NCBI RefSeq assembly: GCF_000447295.1 | Contig: NZ_KE650771.1 | Span: 1,947,004 to 2,011,003, forward strand | Length of the DNA: 64,000 nucleotides | From: Fischerella sp. PCC 9431 | GTDB lineage: Bacteria > Cyanobacteriota > Cyanobacteriia > Cyanobacteriales > Nostocaceae | Reading direction: 5' to 3' | Shown: piece by piece, positions 1 to 8,743 of the stretch | Numbering within the stretch: the first letter of the stretch is position 1 | Layout of the letters: the number at the start of each line of letters is the position of its first letter | The notes under the pieces: model-generated | Seen by the model: only the letters and a program-made list of their open reading frames with translations | Told to the model about the DNA's origin: nothing | Databases searched by the model: none | Position numbers and translations under genes: made by a program

Positions 1-2
1 TT

Positions 3-1832
3 CTAGACCTAGACTTACTCCGCAAAACAACTATTGGTAATACCACCCCATCCCAAGAATACTTATTACCCAATAGCGGTCTTATCTATGCAACTCGTGA
101 TGGCGCTTTGCCAGACATGAGCGCAGATATTACAACACTTCCCCTACCCACAAGTAATTCAACCCCAACAGAGGCAAACAAGCTAGTCAGTCCTGTGGAC
201 TATAGACTTGACCCTACTCGTCGTCCTAACGCTATTATGCTAGTCAATGGTGATAAGCTTTGGCGGACAGAAACTTACCGTGATGTAGAGAAAGGATTGA
301 TTTTAGCTACCAATTTGCCTGTGTATATTAAGGGTAACTTTAATAGACACACCAAAGAGGAGTTTGAACAACAACTAAACGATGACTGGAGTCAGAATTT
401 CTACTCTCGTTCCACACTGGATAAAAACTTTGCCTGCCGTAAAGGTGATCCAAGATTAATAGATTGTACCACTGGTGATGAATGGCGACCTGCCACTGTC
501 TTAGCAGATGCTATTACCTTACTTTCTGGAACTTTTAAAGAGGGATTCCGCGATCAAGGTGACTATGACTGGAGTCATAACAACCTAGCCTCAGTACCAA
601 CTGGTTTCTCAAAATACAATAACTTTGTCACCAATACTAAATGGTATGACGACACGGGTAAACCCAACTATTTCAGTTCCTATTTAAATAACTTTGTTAC
701 ACCCGTTCTTCTAAGGACGGTACCAGGTGCATATTTGACAGAAGTTTGTCCTGTAACCAATGGAAAAGGAACAATAGGAACAGGAAACAGCGCAATACAA
801 GTAGACGCAGAAGTATTCTGTAGTGATCCCAAAAACTGGACTATTCAGACATCCTGTGGTGAGGGTGGAGGTAACACCTATCTCAATGACAAAATTGTAG
901 GTAAAAATGGAGATCCTAGTAACAGTAGGATTAAAACCGGATATATTTTCGATGATCCAGAAAGCTTTGGAGAGGAAAATAATAAAGGGCCAAAATGTTT
1001 CGATGATAATGCTCCCCGCAGAATAGCCTTTGTTAGAGATTCAATTACAGGAAACATAACCTCACCACTTCAAGTCTTTGGTGTGGATAAAACTGGGAAT
1101 GTCCAAAGATTCGATTTTGGATCTTCAAAATCAAAAATTGGCACAGAACTAATGTCTCCACCTAACGGCGTAACCATGCCTTGGTTACAGCCAACTATAA
1201 CTCTTGGCAATATCACGGCACTTACACCGATATTACAACTCAGACAACCCTTTGCTACTCCTTCTAGCCCAACTAACACTGACACTATTTCAGGAAACAA
1301 AGACAATCGAAAATGGTTACAAGAAGCTGCTGATACTACTTTCAACTTAATTATAGTTGCAGGAGATAGCCCAGCTCGTTCTGACGGAAATAATTCTGAA
1401 GATAACGGTGGTCTGCATAATTTCGTCCGCTTTATGGAAAATTGGCAACCAACAAGTGGTAATTCAAAAGCCAGAATTAGCGGATCTTTCATGCAGGTGA
1501 AAAAGAGTGCTTACGCTACAGGTCCATATACTACAGCTTTCTCCGATGGAACCAATAATGAACTCAAATATGCCATTGAGATAAGTAGCGGTAGAGGTAC
1601 TGGTTACCTTCCCCCTACAAGACAATGGGGTTATGATGTAGCACTGCTGTCTCAAGCTCCTGACTTATTTGCCAACAAACTGATACTAACACCACCTGAT
1701 TTACCAGATGAATATTTCCGCGAAGTTGGTCGAGATGACAAATGGGTAGAGACATTGTTATGTGCTAAAAATGGCGCAGATAATACTAATGCCATAGCTT
1801 CAGATCAGCGTCCTTCAACGTGCAAATCATAA
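3..1832 (+). CDS. hpsA: Hormogonium polysaccharide protein HpsA, C-terminal part (5' end outside window)
   Basis: The reading frame is open from the first complete codon at base 3, with no stop upstream, so this is the C-terminal 609 residues of a larger protein; the in-frame TTG at 108 is not a true start. The segment near the end with the motif GGLHNFVRFMENW, followed by RWGYD and LPPD-rich text, is the conserved C-terminal block I recognise from HpsA proteins of filamentous cyanobacteria. HpsA is needed for hormogonium polysaccharide accumulation and motility, but its biochemical role is unknown. The next gene, a pseudopilin, starts 23 bases after its stop, matching the hpsA-hpsB order. 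Identification rests on the C-terminal block and neighbours. Confidence 0.87.
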   Translation, partial: LDLDLLRKTTIGNTTPSQEYLLPNSGLIYATRDGALPDMSADITTLPLPTSNSTPTEANKLVSPVDYRLDPTRRPNAIMLVNGDKLWRTETYRDVEKGLILATNLPVYIKGNFNRHTKEEFEQQLNDDWSQNFYSRSTLDKNFACRKGDPRLIDCTTGDEWRPATVLADAITLLSGTFKEGFRDQGDYDWSHNNLASVPTGFSKYNNFVTNTKWYDDTGKPNYFSSYLNNFVTPVLLRTVPGAYLTEVCPVTNGKGTIGTGNSAIQVDAEVFCSDPKNWTIQTSCGEGGGNTYLNDKIVGKNGDPSNSRIKTGYIFDDPESFGEENNKGPKCFDDNAPRRIAFVRDSITGNITSPLQVFGVDKTGNVQRFDFGSSKSKIGTELMSPPNGVTMPWLQPTITLGNITALTPILQLRQPFATPSSPTNTDTISGNKDNRKWLQEAADTTFNLIIVAGDSPARSDGNNSEDNGGLHNFVRFMENWQPTSGNSKARISGSFMQVKKSAYATGPYTTAFSDGTNNELKYAIEISSGRGTGYLPPTRQWGYDVALLSQAPDLFANKLILTPPDLPDEYFREVGRDDKWVETLLCAKNGADNTNAIASDQRPSTCKS

Positions 1833-1855
1833 AACTGAGAAGCTGGTGATAAGTC

Positions 1856-2596
1856 ATGATTAAAAACAAACCACAGCAAAAAACTTCATCTTCCAGTGAT
1901 TCTGGTTTTACGATTATTGAGTCACTTTTAGCGATAGTTTTAGTTGCCATTTTATTGGCAGCTATATCCCCTGTCCTTGTCATGTCAACAGCTATCCGTG
2001 TCCAATCTCGACGGATAGAAAAGGCAACTCAGGCTGCAAATACATTCATTGATGGTGTTAGAACTGGCTCAATTAAACCACCAGGTGAATACAGTAATAA
2101 CAACAAAATTATATTAGACCCAGCAACCGCAGATAATCCTAGAAGCCTGGAAGATAATTTACTTAGTCTCACACAAATGCCAGTTCCTAATACAAAAAAT
2201 GATAATGATTTGTATCTCTTGAAAAAAGATGGCACTATTTGTCATATCAGTGAGACAGATTGTACAAAAAACTCAGACAGCCCCTTTGAGGAATTTTACA
2301 TTCAAGCTCGTCAAATTATAGTCAAAAACAGTACAGCGAACGACGGTTATCGTCTAGGAATTCGAGTTTATCGGTCAGATGTTGATTTTAATAAACCTCT
2401 CCTGGCTAGTACAAAAGACAGTTCAGGAAATAGCACTAAACAAACAGCCTCAACTGTTACTGCAAGTATAGGTAACAAGCAAGCACCAGCAATAGAAAGA
2501 ACAGTGGATATTGGCAATATTACTACTACATTTCAGGCTTTATGTAAGCGTCTTGGTCTAGTACCTGACAACAATAAAAACCAAAACTGTCAATAA
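1856..2596 (+). CDS. hpsB: Pseudopilin HpsB (type II secretion/type IV pilin-like)
   Basis: A 246-residue protein with a type IV prepilin N-terminus: a short hydrophilic leader ending in Gly17, then FTIIE with the conserved Glu at +5 and a hydrophobic helix of about 20 residues. Prepilin peptidase should cut after Gly17. The rest is polar and ends in a Cys-containing tail (CKRLG...NCQ) that could form a disulfide. In the hps locus of Nostoc punctiforme, minor pilin-like proteins follow hpsA and are thought to drive polysaccharide export like a type II secretion pseudopilus. It lies 23 bases after hpsA, so cotranscription is likely. Confidence 0.85.
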   Translation: MIKNKPQQKTSSSSDSGFTIIESLLAIVLVAILLAAISPVLVMSTAIRVQSRRIEKATQAANTFIDGVRTGSIKPPGEYSNNNKIILDPATADNPRSLEDNLLSLTQMPVPNTKNDNDLYLLKKDGTICHISETDCTKNSDSPFEEFYIQARQIIVKNSTANDGYRLGIRVYRSDVDFNKPLLASTKDSSGNSTKQTASTVTASIGNKQAPAIERTVDIGNITTTFQALCKRLGLVPDNNKNQNCQ

Positions 2597-2641
2597 TTAT
2601 AATTAGCCAGAATAATATATTGCACCATTGTCAATCACTGT

Positions 2642-2660
2642 AGGGTGGGCATTGCCCACA
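2642..2660. repeat. Short interspersed palindrome in hpsB-hpsC spacer
   Basis: The short palindrome GTGGGCATTGCCCAC is of a kind scattered through cyanobacterial spacers. It lies downstream of the hpsB stop and could act as an RNA hairpin, but no T-tract follows. Confidence 0.4.
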
Positions 2661-2765
2661 AAGTAAAAATAAGGTTTTGAGTCAACAGGAAACATTCTTT
2701 ATCTTACACGCAACAAATATACTCGTAGAAGATGTGAACAAACATAATTAACAGTCAAATAAAAA

Positions 2766-2937
2766 TGGGAGCATCCCAAATGTTCAAAAAACCCGCCTGC
2801 GATTGAAATCGCAGTCTCATAGTAAAAGTCTGCTTAAGCAGACTAGTTGATTTAGTTGAATTGTCTTCAGACGACTTGTGCTATTAGCTAAGGGTTTAAA
2901 CTCAAGCACAGTATATTGAAAAATTGGGATGCTCCCA
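2766..2937. repeat. MITE-like element with perfect 14-bp terminal inverted repeats
   Basis: The left end TGGGAGCATCCCAA (2766-2779) is the exact reverse complement of the right end (2924-2937), giving a 172-bp element. Both ends are flanked by TAAAAA (2760-2765 and 2938-2943), which looks like a 6-bp target-site duplication. The inside holds further palindromes (for example AGTCTGCTTAAGCAGACT) and no reading frame. It splits hpsB from hpsC, leaving a spacer of nearly 500 bases in an otherwise tight locus. The same 14-bp end recurs at 58585-58598. Confidence 0.82.
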
Positions 2938-3091
2938 TAAAAATCTTGTTTATAGTGAAAATTTATATCTTCAGATAATAATTTTGGTAATAAAAGTCTT
3001 GATGATAATCTTTCTGTTAATTTATTTTTCTTAAAAGATTGAAAAAACTGAAAATTTGCAAGCGGTGTATCTTCAATATAAGGATGATTTT

Positions 3092-4060
3092 ATGATGATG
3101 AAGACACTCCAATTTATACTTAGGAGCCAAATTAAAAGCTCTAAAGTTATTCATAAACCTGGTGGTTTTACTCTCATTGAATTGTTAGTAGCTTTATTAA
3201 TAGCTTTTTTAATCATTACACCATTATTAGGCTTCATGATTAATGTGATGAGTACAGAGAGGCAGGAGCAAGCTAAAGCTAATTCTGAGCAAGAGATCCA
3301 AACTGCACTCAATTACATTTCTCGGGATTTACAACAGGCAGTGTATATCTATGATGCTGCCGGTATTGAAGCAATAAAATCTCAATTGCGTTACCCAAAT
3401 GATTCACAGAAGCTGCCCTTATTAGTTTTTTGGAAACGAGAATTAGTTAATAGTGTAATCGCAGCAGCCGATAATTCAAAAGATGATATTTTTGTTTACT
3501 CATTAGTTGCTTACTATTTAATTAAAGATAGTAATACTACTTGGTCAAAAGCTGCTCGCATCGCTAGGTGGCAAATTAAAGATGGTGTGAGAACTACAAG
3601 TGGTGGTGTAGATTGTACAGGGTATACTGGCAAGTATGTCAATGCTGATAACTGTCCCAGTCCAGGTTTTGCTCCTTTTGAAGACCAGTTTGATGAGGTT
3701 GACAGTTTAGAGCAAGGGATGAACAAATGGAAAAAAGCGTCTGGAACTTATAATACTGATGCTGCAGTCTTGATTGACTATGTTGATCAAAGTACCGATT
3801 CACCACGACCAGATGCAGCTTGTCCTCCTGACTCCACAACACCTGCAATCACATGGTCAAAAATAATACCAACAAACAATATAACAGGATTTTATGTTTG
3901 TGTAGATAGAGCTAACACAACAGCACAGGTATTCATTCGAGGTAATGCACTGGCTCGTCTTGACAGCGATCCCAATAGAATCAAATACAATGCTGCTAAA
4001 AAAACTTATTTCCCCGCAACAAGTGTAAGAGTTCAAGGACGGGGATATTTATTTAGGTAA
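3092..4060 (+). CDS. hpsC: Pseudopilin HpsC (PilW/GspJ-like)
   Basis: A 322-residue prepilin-like protein. I chose the ATG at 3092 because AAGGA stands 7 bases upstream; the frame is open from a TTG at 3056, but that has no such site. The leader ends with Gly25, followed by FTLIELLVALL, the classic type IV pilin signal and helix. The large polar C-terminal domain with paired cysteines resembles GspJ/PilW minor pseudopilins. It sits between hpsB and hpsD and ends 25 bases before the next start, so it is probably cotranscribed with hpsD. Role by family: part of the pseudopilus-like polysaccharide secretion apparatus of hormogonia. Confidence 0.82.
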   Translation: MMMKTLQFILRSQIKSSKVIHKPGGFTLIELLVALLIAFLIITPLLGFMINVMSTERQEQAKANSEQEIQTALNYISRDLQQAVYIYDAAGIEAIKSQLRYPNDSQKLPLLVFWKRELVNSVIAAADNSKDDIFVYSLVAYYLIKDSNTTWSKAARIARWQIKDGVRTTSGGVDCTGYTGKYVNADNCPSPGFAPFEDQFDEVDSLEQGMNKWKKASGTYNTDAAVLIDYVDQSTDSPRPDAACPPDSTTPAITWSKIIPTNNITGFYVCVDRANTTAQVFIRGNALARLDSDPNRIKYNAAKKTYFPATSVRVQGRGYLFR

Positions 4061-4085
4061 ATGCTTTAAATACAGGGAGCAACCA

Positions 4086-4763
4086 ATGGCTGCTGACTAC
4101 ACAATAGAAAAGCTGAATGTCAGGTTATTACAGCTTCACCACAGGAATGCAAAAAGTAAATTACGAGGTTTAGCATCTGAATACAATCAGCGCGATGCTG
4201 GTTTTAGTTTGCTAGAAGTCCTAGTAGTGATAGTAATGATAGGAGTTTTATCAGCGATCGCAATTCCTAGTTGGCTAGCTTTTGTAAAACGGCAGCAGGT
4301 CAATAAGGCTAATGATGCTGTTTTAGCAGCCTTACAAGATGCACAACAAGAGGCGAAAAAGAAAAAAGTTAGCTACAGTGTCAGTTTTAGAACTGACAAC
4401 AACACTCCTCAAATAGCGATGTATCAAGGTTCAACCCCAACAAACTGGCTTGATTTAGGGAGAGATTTAGGAATTAAACCAAAACAAATCGTACTTGGTA
4501 CAAATCTGAGCAACCTTAATACAAACAGTGGTTCTGTCACATACGCTTCCGCCTTTAATACCAATGCACCACAAACTATTACTTTTGACTACATGGGTAT
4601 TTTGGCACCTAAAACTAACAATAATGCTCCTGATACAGATTTAAAAGTTGTAGTTGCCATACCACAAGCAGGAAACAATAGTGCTGGTCAGGTAAAGCGA
4701 TGTGTGATTATGGAAACCCTCATTGGGGGAATGCGGACAGCTAAAGATACATCATGCAGCTAA
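4086..4763 (+). CDS. hpsD: Pseudopilin HpsD (GspH/FimT-type)
   Basis: A 225-residue protein with an unusually long 39-residue leader before the prepilin site Gly39, then FSLLEVLVVIVMIGVLSAIA. The mature part matches GspH/FimT pseudopilins and ends with a short Cys-containing tail (KRCVI ... TSCS). An AGGGAG stretch 7 bases upstream supports the ATG. It is a paralogue of the pseudopilin at 8163-8711: both share PSWLAFV after the hydrophobic helix and the KRCV motif near the end. The role is inferred from its place among hps genes. Confidence 0.8.
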   Translation: MAADYTIEKLNVRLLQLHHRNAKSKLRGLASEYNQRDAGFSLLEVLVVIVMIGVLSAIAIPSWLAFVKRQQVNKANDAVLAALQDAQQEAKKKKVSYSVSFRTDNNTPQIAMYQGSTPTNWLDLGRDLGIKPKQIVLGTNLSNLNTNSGSVTYASAFNTNAPQTITFDYMGILAPKTNNNAPDTDLKVVVAIPQAGNNSAGQVKRCVIMETLIGGMRTAKDTSCS

Positions 4764-4899
4764 ACAAATTCTGTCCGTGAACAAACATTAGCAAAAATTC
4801 CATAAAAATACGGTACATAAAACTAAACCTAAAGAGCAAGAATGTAAAAACGGGTGCAGTTTTTGTATTTGATATATTACTCATTTTTCAGTAAAAGAC

Positions 4900-5090
4900 T
4901 AGCCATATAGCAGGGCTATTTTAGCCTAGACATAAACCTCCCTGAACTAAAGTTCCGGGCTAATAGTTTAAGTCCCCTAAAACGGACTAAATTACCAATC
5001 AACAGTCGGTGTTAACCGAGTTTTGCTATTGCCTCACCAATTAATTCTGAGGCGCGTTGGATGAAAATGAAATAGCCCTAGCCCTGGCTA
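4900..5090. repeat. MITE-like element with imperfect inverted ends
   Basis: The left end (4900-4921) reads TAGCCATATAGCAGGGCTAT and on. The right end (5070-5090) is close to its inverse, ending GCCCTGGCTA. The roughly 190-bp interior is non-coding and rich in small palindromes, including one around TCGGTGTTAACCGA. It separates the pseudopilin genes hpsBCD from the glycosyltransferases. It looks like a non-autonomous element, with ends less well conserved than those at 2766-2937. Confidence 0.6.
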
Positions 5091-5167
5091 CATAGTATAT
5101 CTTTGAATACTTAATATCGACTAGACACCCTTGAACAGCTACTTCGTAGAACTATAACTTTTACACT

Positions 5168-6133
5168 ATGATTCAAAGCATTGACTTTACTGTAGCGATA
5201 CCAACTTACAACGGTGCTAGTCGTTTACCTGAACTATTAGAACAGCTAAGAAATCAACTTGAGACTGAAAATATATCTTGGGAAATTATTGTTGTAGATA
5301 ATAACAGTACTGATGATACCGCTAAACTTATTAAAAATTATCAAAAAAATTGGCAATTTTCTTACCCTTTGAAGTACTACTTTGAACCTCAACAAGGAGC
5401 AGCTTATGCACGTAAAAAAGCAGTTACAGAAGCAAAAGGCGAATTGATTGGGTTTTTAGATGATGACAATTACCCATTATCCAACTGGGTAGCCACAGCT
5501 TATAATTTCGGTAAAAAATATCCTCAAGCAGGAGCTTATGGAAGTCAAATTCATCCTGACTGGGAAGTACAACCACCAGAAAACTTTAAAAGGATAGCCC
5601 CATTTTTAGCAATTACAGAACGAGGAGATTTACCTCTGCTCTATGAACCTAAGAGAAAATTACTACCCCCTTCTGCTGGACTCGTTATTCGTCGAAAAGT
5701 TTGGTTAGAAAGTGTGCCTAATCAGCCTATTTTAACTGGCAGAATTCCTGGCAATATGCTGACTAGTGAAGACTTAGAAATGTTGTTGTATATCCAAAAA
5801 AGAGGGTGGGAAGTTTGGTATAACCCAGAAATGGAAGTTTATCACAAAATAACAAGTAACCGTTTACAAAAAGACTATTTAATACCATTTTTTCGCGGTA
5901 TTGGACTTAGCCGTTATGTAACACGAATGATAAATGTCCAACCTTGCCACAAACCGATTGTTTTCTTTGCTTATATTATCAATGACTTGCGTAAAATTTT
6001 ATTGCATATAATTACACATGGAAATAAGTTACAAAGTGATTTAGTTGCTGCTTGTGAAATGCAATTATTTTTAAGTAGTTTTATTAGTCCATTTTATCTA
6101 TGTATTAATGGATATTTAAAAACAAATAAATAA
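5168..6133 (+). CDS. hpsE: GT2 family glycosyltransferase HpsE
   Basis: A 321-residue GT-A fold glycosyltransferase. The nucleotide-binding N-terminus (TVAIPTYNGASRLPELLEQL) is followed by VVDNNSTDDT and by the metal-binding DDD in GFLDDDNYP. A C-terminal hydrophobic region suggests membrane association. It should transfer a sugar from a nucleotide-sugar during assembly of hormogonium polysaccharide at the inner membrane. It opens a run of three glycosyltransferases, 6 bases before the next gene, and is clearly a tandem paralogue of that gene. The symbol is given by locus order and similarity; the sugar substrate cannot be read from sequence. Confidence 0.8.
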   Translation: MIQSIDFTVAIPTYNGASRLPELLEQLRNQLETENISWEIIVVDNNSTDDTAKLIKNYQKNWQFSYPLKYYFEPQQGAAYARKKAVTEAKGELIGFLDDDNYPLSNWVATAYNFGKKYPQAGAYGSQIHPDWEVQPPENFKRIAPFLAITERGDLPLLYEPKRKLLPPSAGLVIRRKVWLESVPNQPILTGRIPGNMLTSEDLEMLLYIQKRGWEVWYNPEMEVYHKITSNRLQKDYLIPFFRGIGLSRYVTRMINVQPCHKPIVFFAYIINDLRKILLHIITHGNKLQSDLVAACEMQLFLSSFISPFYLCINGYLKTNK

Positions 6134-6139
6134 AATTAT

Positions 6140-7120
6140 ATGAATATTTTATTAAATAACAAAGTAGACTTTACCGTAGCTATTCCTACATATAATGGGG
6201 AAAAACGTTTACCGAAGGTTTTAGAAAATCTTTTAAACCAGACGGGATTAGAAGACCTCAAATGGGAAATTATTATTGTAGATAACAATAGTTCAGATCA
6301 AACAGCCCAAGTAATCAGTCACTATCAAAATAAATATAATGAAAAACTTACCATAAAATATTTTTTAGAAAAACAACAGGGAATAGCTTTTGCAAGACAG
6401 AGATCTGTAACTGAAGCTAAAGGAGATTTTATTGCTTTTTTAGATGATGATAACCTGCCTGAAAAAGATTGGATTTTACAGTCTTATATTTTTGGTAAAA
6501 ATTATCCTCATGCAGGTGCTTGGAGTGGTCAAATTCATGGTGAGTTTGAAGTAAATCCACCAAAAAATTTTAAAAGAATTCAAGCTTTCCTAGCTATTAG
6601 AGAACATGGAGAAGAAGCACATTTATTTGATGCAAATTCTTTAAAACTTCCTCCTGGGGCTGCACTTGTGGTTCGTAAACAAGCTTGGTGCGAAAGTGTC
6701 CCGAAACAATTAATTTTTAAGGGGAGACTAGGAAAATTTATGATTAGTGGTGATGACACAGAAGTACTATTGTACATGCATAAAACAGGTTGGCAAATTT
6801 GGTATAATCCTGCAATGCATGTTTTTCATCAAATACCACATTGGCGACTTGAAAGAGATTACTTGTTAAATCTCGCTTTTGGATGTGGTTTATGTATTTT
6901 TCCGCTACGTTTAATAAATAGTAAAATTTGGCAAATACCAATAGTTTTTATCAAGACTATTTTGGGAAATATGCGCCGTATACTACATCACATTTTTATA
7001 TACAAAATACAAAATAAAAATGACTTAATAGTAATTTTTGAAATTCATTTTTATTTAGCTAGTTTGCTAAGTCCCTTTTATTATTTAAAATATTGCTTTA
7101 ACAAAGCATACAACACATAA
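6140..7120 (+). CDS. hpsF: GT2 family glycosyltransferase HpsF-like
   Basis: A 326-residue GT2 enzyme that parallels its upstream neighbour along its whole length: TVAIPTYNGEKRLPKVLENL, VDNNSSDQTA, and the metal site FLDDDNLP. Shared blocks after the catalytic core (KNFKRI, PPGAALVVR-type and YNPAMHVFH-type motifs) show the pair arose by tandem duplication. The start lies 6 bases after the previous stop, so the genes are almost certainly cotranscribed. Predicted role: a second, perhaps differently specific, transferase for the hormogonium polysaccharide. The letter in the symbol is assigned by order only. Confidence 0.75.
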   Translation: MNILLNNKVDFTVAIPTYNGEKRLPKVLENLLNQTGLEDLKWEIIIVDNNSSDQTAQVISHYQNKYNEKLTIKYFLEKQQGIAFARQRSVTEAKGDFIAFLDDDNLPEKDWILQSYIFGKNYPHAGAWSGQIHGEFEVNPPKNFKRIQAFLAIREHGEEAHLFDANSLKLPPGAALVVRKQAWCESVPKQLIFKGRLGKFMISGDDTEVLLYMHKTGWQIWYNPAMHVFHQIPHWRLERDYLLNLAFGCGLCIFPLRLINSKIWQIPIVFIKTILGNMRRILHHIFIYKIQNKNDLIVIFEIHFYLASLLSPFYYLKYCFNKAYNT

Positions 7121-7129
7121 ATACGTAAA

Positions 7130-8098
7130 ATGACTAAAATAACACAAATACATCCTAAGATTTCTGTGATCATAGCAGCATATAATAGCGAAAAAACAAT
7201 CCGCCAAACTATAGAATCTGTTTTAAAACAAACATTTAATGATTTTGAATTAATTATTATTAACGACGGTTCTACCGATTCAACATTAGAAGTAATTTTA
7301 CAATTTCAAGACTCAAGAATAAAAGTATTTTCCTTTGAAAATGCTGGTGGTAATGTTAGTCGTAATCGTGGGCTTGAGCGAGCTAGTGGAGAATTTGTAA
7401 GTTTTTTAGATGCGGATGATATTTGGACACCTGATAAACTTGAAAGTCAGCTTCATGCTTTACAAGCAAATCCCCAAGCAGCAGTGGCTTATAGTTGGAC
7501 TGATTATATAGATGAACAAGGAAAATTCATAGTTTCAGGTACACATATTACTGCTAATGGAAATGTTTACGAACAGCTAATAGTAAGTAATTTTTTAGAG
7601 AATGGCTCTAATCCATTAATTCATAGAGAAGCATTAGTTCAATTAGGTGGATTTGATGAAGAGTTACCTGCTGCTCAGGATTGGGATATGTGGCTCAGAT
7701 TAGCTCAAAACTTTGATTTCATAGCAGTGCCATGTGTACAGATATTATACAGAATTAGTGCGAATTCTTTATCTACAAATCTTGCAAGGCAAGAAAAAGC
7801 AAGCTTAAAAGTGCTTGATAAAGTTTGCCATACATATATAAATAACCTAACTGATATTAAAAATAAAAGTTTGACAAATCTCTATAAATATCTTACATGT
7901 AAAGCCCTACAACAGCCTTTCAATAGACAAAAAGGTTTAACAGCAGCTAGATTCTTATGGAAATATATCTTTTACAACTATGCAAGATTTAATTATACTA
8001 ATTTAATATTAAAATTTTCACTAAAAATAGTCTTAATTGTGATATTACCTTGTAATTTATCCACAGCATTATTAGCATCTATGAAGACTAATGATTAG
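7130..8098 (+). CDS. hpsG: GT2 family glycosyltransferase (HpsG-like)
   Basis: A 322-residue GT2 glycosyltransferase: SVIIAAYNSEKTIRQTIESV at the N-terminus, INDGSTDST, then the DAD metal site in SFLDADDIW, and the later WDMWLRLA acceptor-domain motif typical of GT2 enzymes. It is only distantly related to the two upstream transferases. It starts 10 bases after the previous stop and so continues the same unit. The gene body is AT-rich, as in its two neighbours. Function is inferred as sugar transfer in hormogonium polysaccharide synthesis; the symbol follows position among three transferases. Confidence 0.7.
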   Translation: MTKITQIHPKISVIIAAYNSEKTIRQTIESVLKQTFNDFELIIINDGSTDSTLEVILQFQDSRIKVFSFENAGGNVSRNRGLERASGEFVSFLDADDIWTPDKLESQLHALQANPQAAVAYSWTDYIDEQGKFIVSGTHITANGNVYEQLIVSNFLENGSNPLIHREALVQLGGFDEELPAAQDWDMWLRLAQNFDFIAVPCVQILYRISANSLSTNLARQEKASLKVLDKVCHTYINNLTDIKNKSLTNLYKYLTCKALQQPFNRQKGLTAARFLWKYIFYNYARFNYTNLILKFSLKIVLIVILPCNLSTALLASMKTND

Positions 8099-8162
8099 AA
8101 AATGCACACAGAATTAATATGAAAAAAATAAAAAATAGAGATTGTTATTGAATTTTATTTAT

Positions 8163-8711
8163 ATGTCTAAATCAATGGATAGTAAAATTTTAAAAAATCA
8201 CTCTAGTAGTGGCTTTACACTACTAGAAAGTATGGTAACGATTTTAATAATTGGTATCTTGAGTGCGATCGCATTACCTAGTTGGTTAGCTTTTGTTGAT
8301 ATTCAACGCCTCAATACTGCTCAAAGTGAAGTTTACCAAGCCATGCGCCAAGCTCAAAGAGAAGCTAAAAGAGAAAAATTGACTTGGCAATTCAGCTTGA
8401 ATGAACAAAATGGTATTGTTCAGTGGGCAACTCATCGTGCCGATATGAATGTAGATAATGCCATATGGAATAAGCTGAATGCAAACGTGCGTCTAGATGG
8501 GGAAACAACTTTACAACAAGCAAATGGTGTTAGGCGAATTCAGTTCGACTACGAAGGAAATGTTAATAAGCCACCACTGGGACGAATTACATTATCTAGT
8601 AGATATGGCGGTAAAGCAAAGCGTTGTGTGTATGTTTCGACAATTTTAGGAGCAATCCGAATAGCTAAAGAACGTCCGCAAGCAGACGAAAGCGGCAAAT
8701 ATTGCTATTAA
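8163..8711 (+). CDS. GspH/FimT-type pseudopilin in the hps locus
   Basis: A 182-residue prepilin-like protein. The ATG at 8163 is preferred over an upstream TTG at 8142. The leader ends SSSG (Gly17), followed by FTLLESMVTILIIGILSAIA. After the helix comes PSWLAFVD, then a polar domain ending KRCVYVSTILGAIR and a last Cys, closely resembling the HpsD-type protein at 4086. The pair probably gives two related minor pseudopilins for the same apparatus. It may be the gene called hpsH in Nostoc punctiforme, but I am not sure of that letter and leave the symbol empty. Confidence 0.75.
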   Translation: MSKSMDSKILKNHSSSGFTLLESMVTILIIGILSAIALPSWLAFVDIQRLNTAQSEVYQAMRQAQREAKREKLTWQFSLNEQNGIVQWATHRADMNVDNAIWNKLNANVRLDGETTLQQANGVRRIQFDYEGNVNKPPLGRITLSSRYGGKAKRCVYVSTILGAIRIAKERPQADESGKYCY

Positions 8712-8743
8712 TATATTCTTGGTTGAATTCAAAAATATATGGT

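Noticed and set aside
1070-1492. 140-codon minus-strand frame within hpsA
   Set aside because: Shadow of the hpsA coding sequence; the sense-strand protein carries the conserved motifs.
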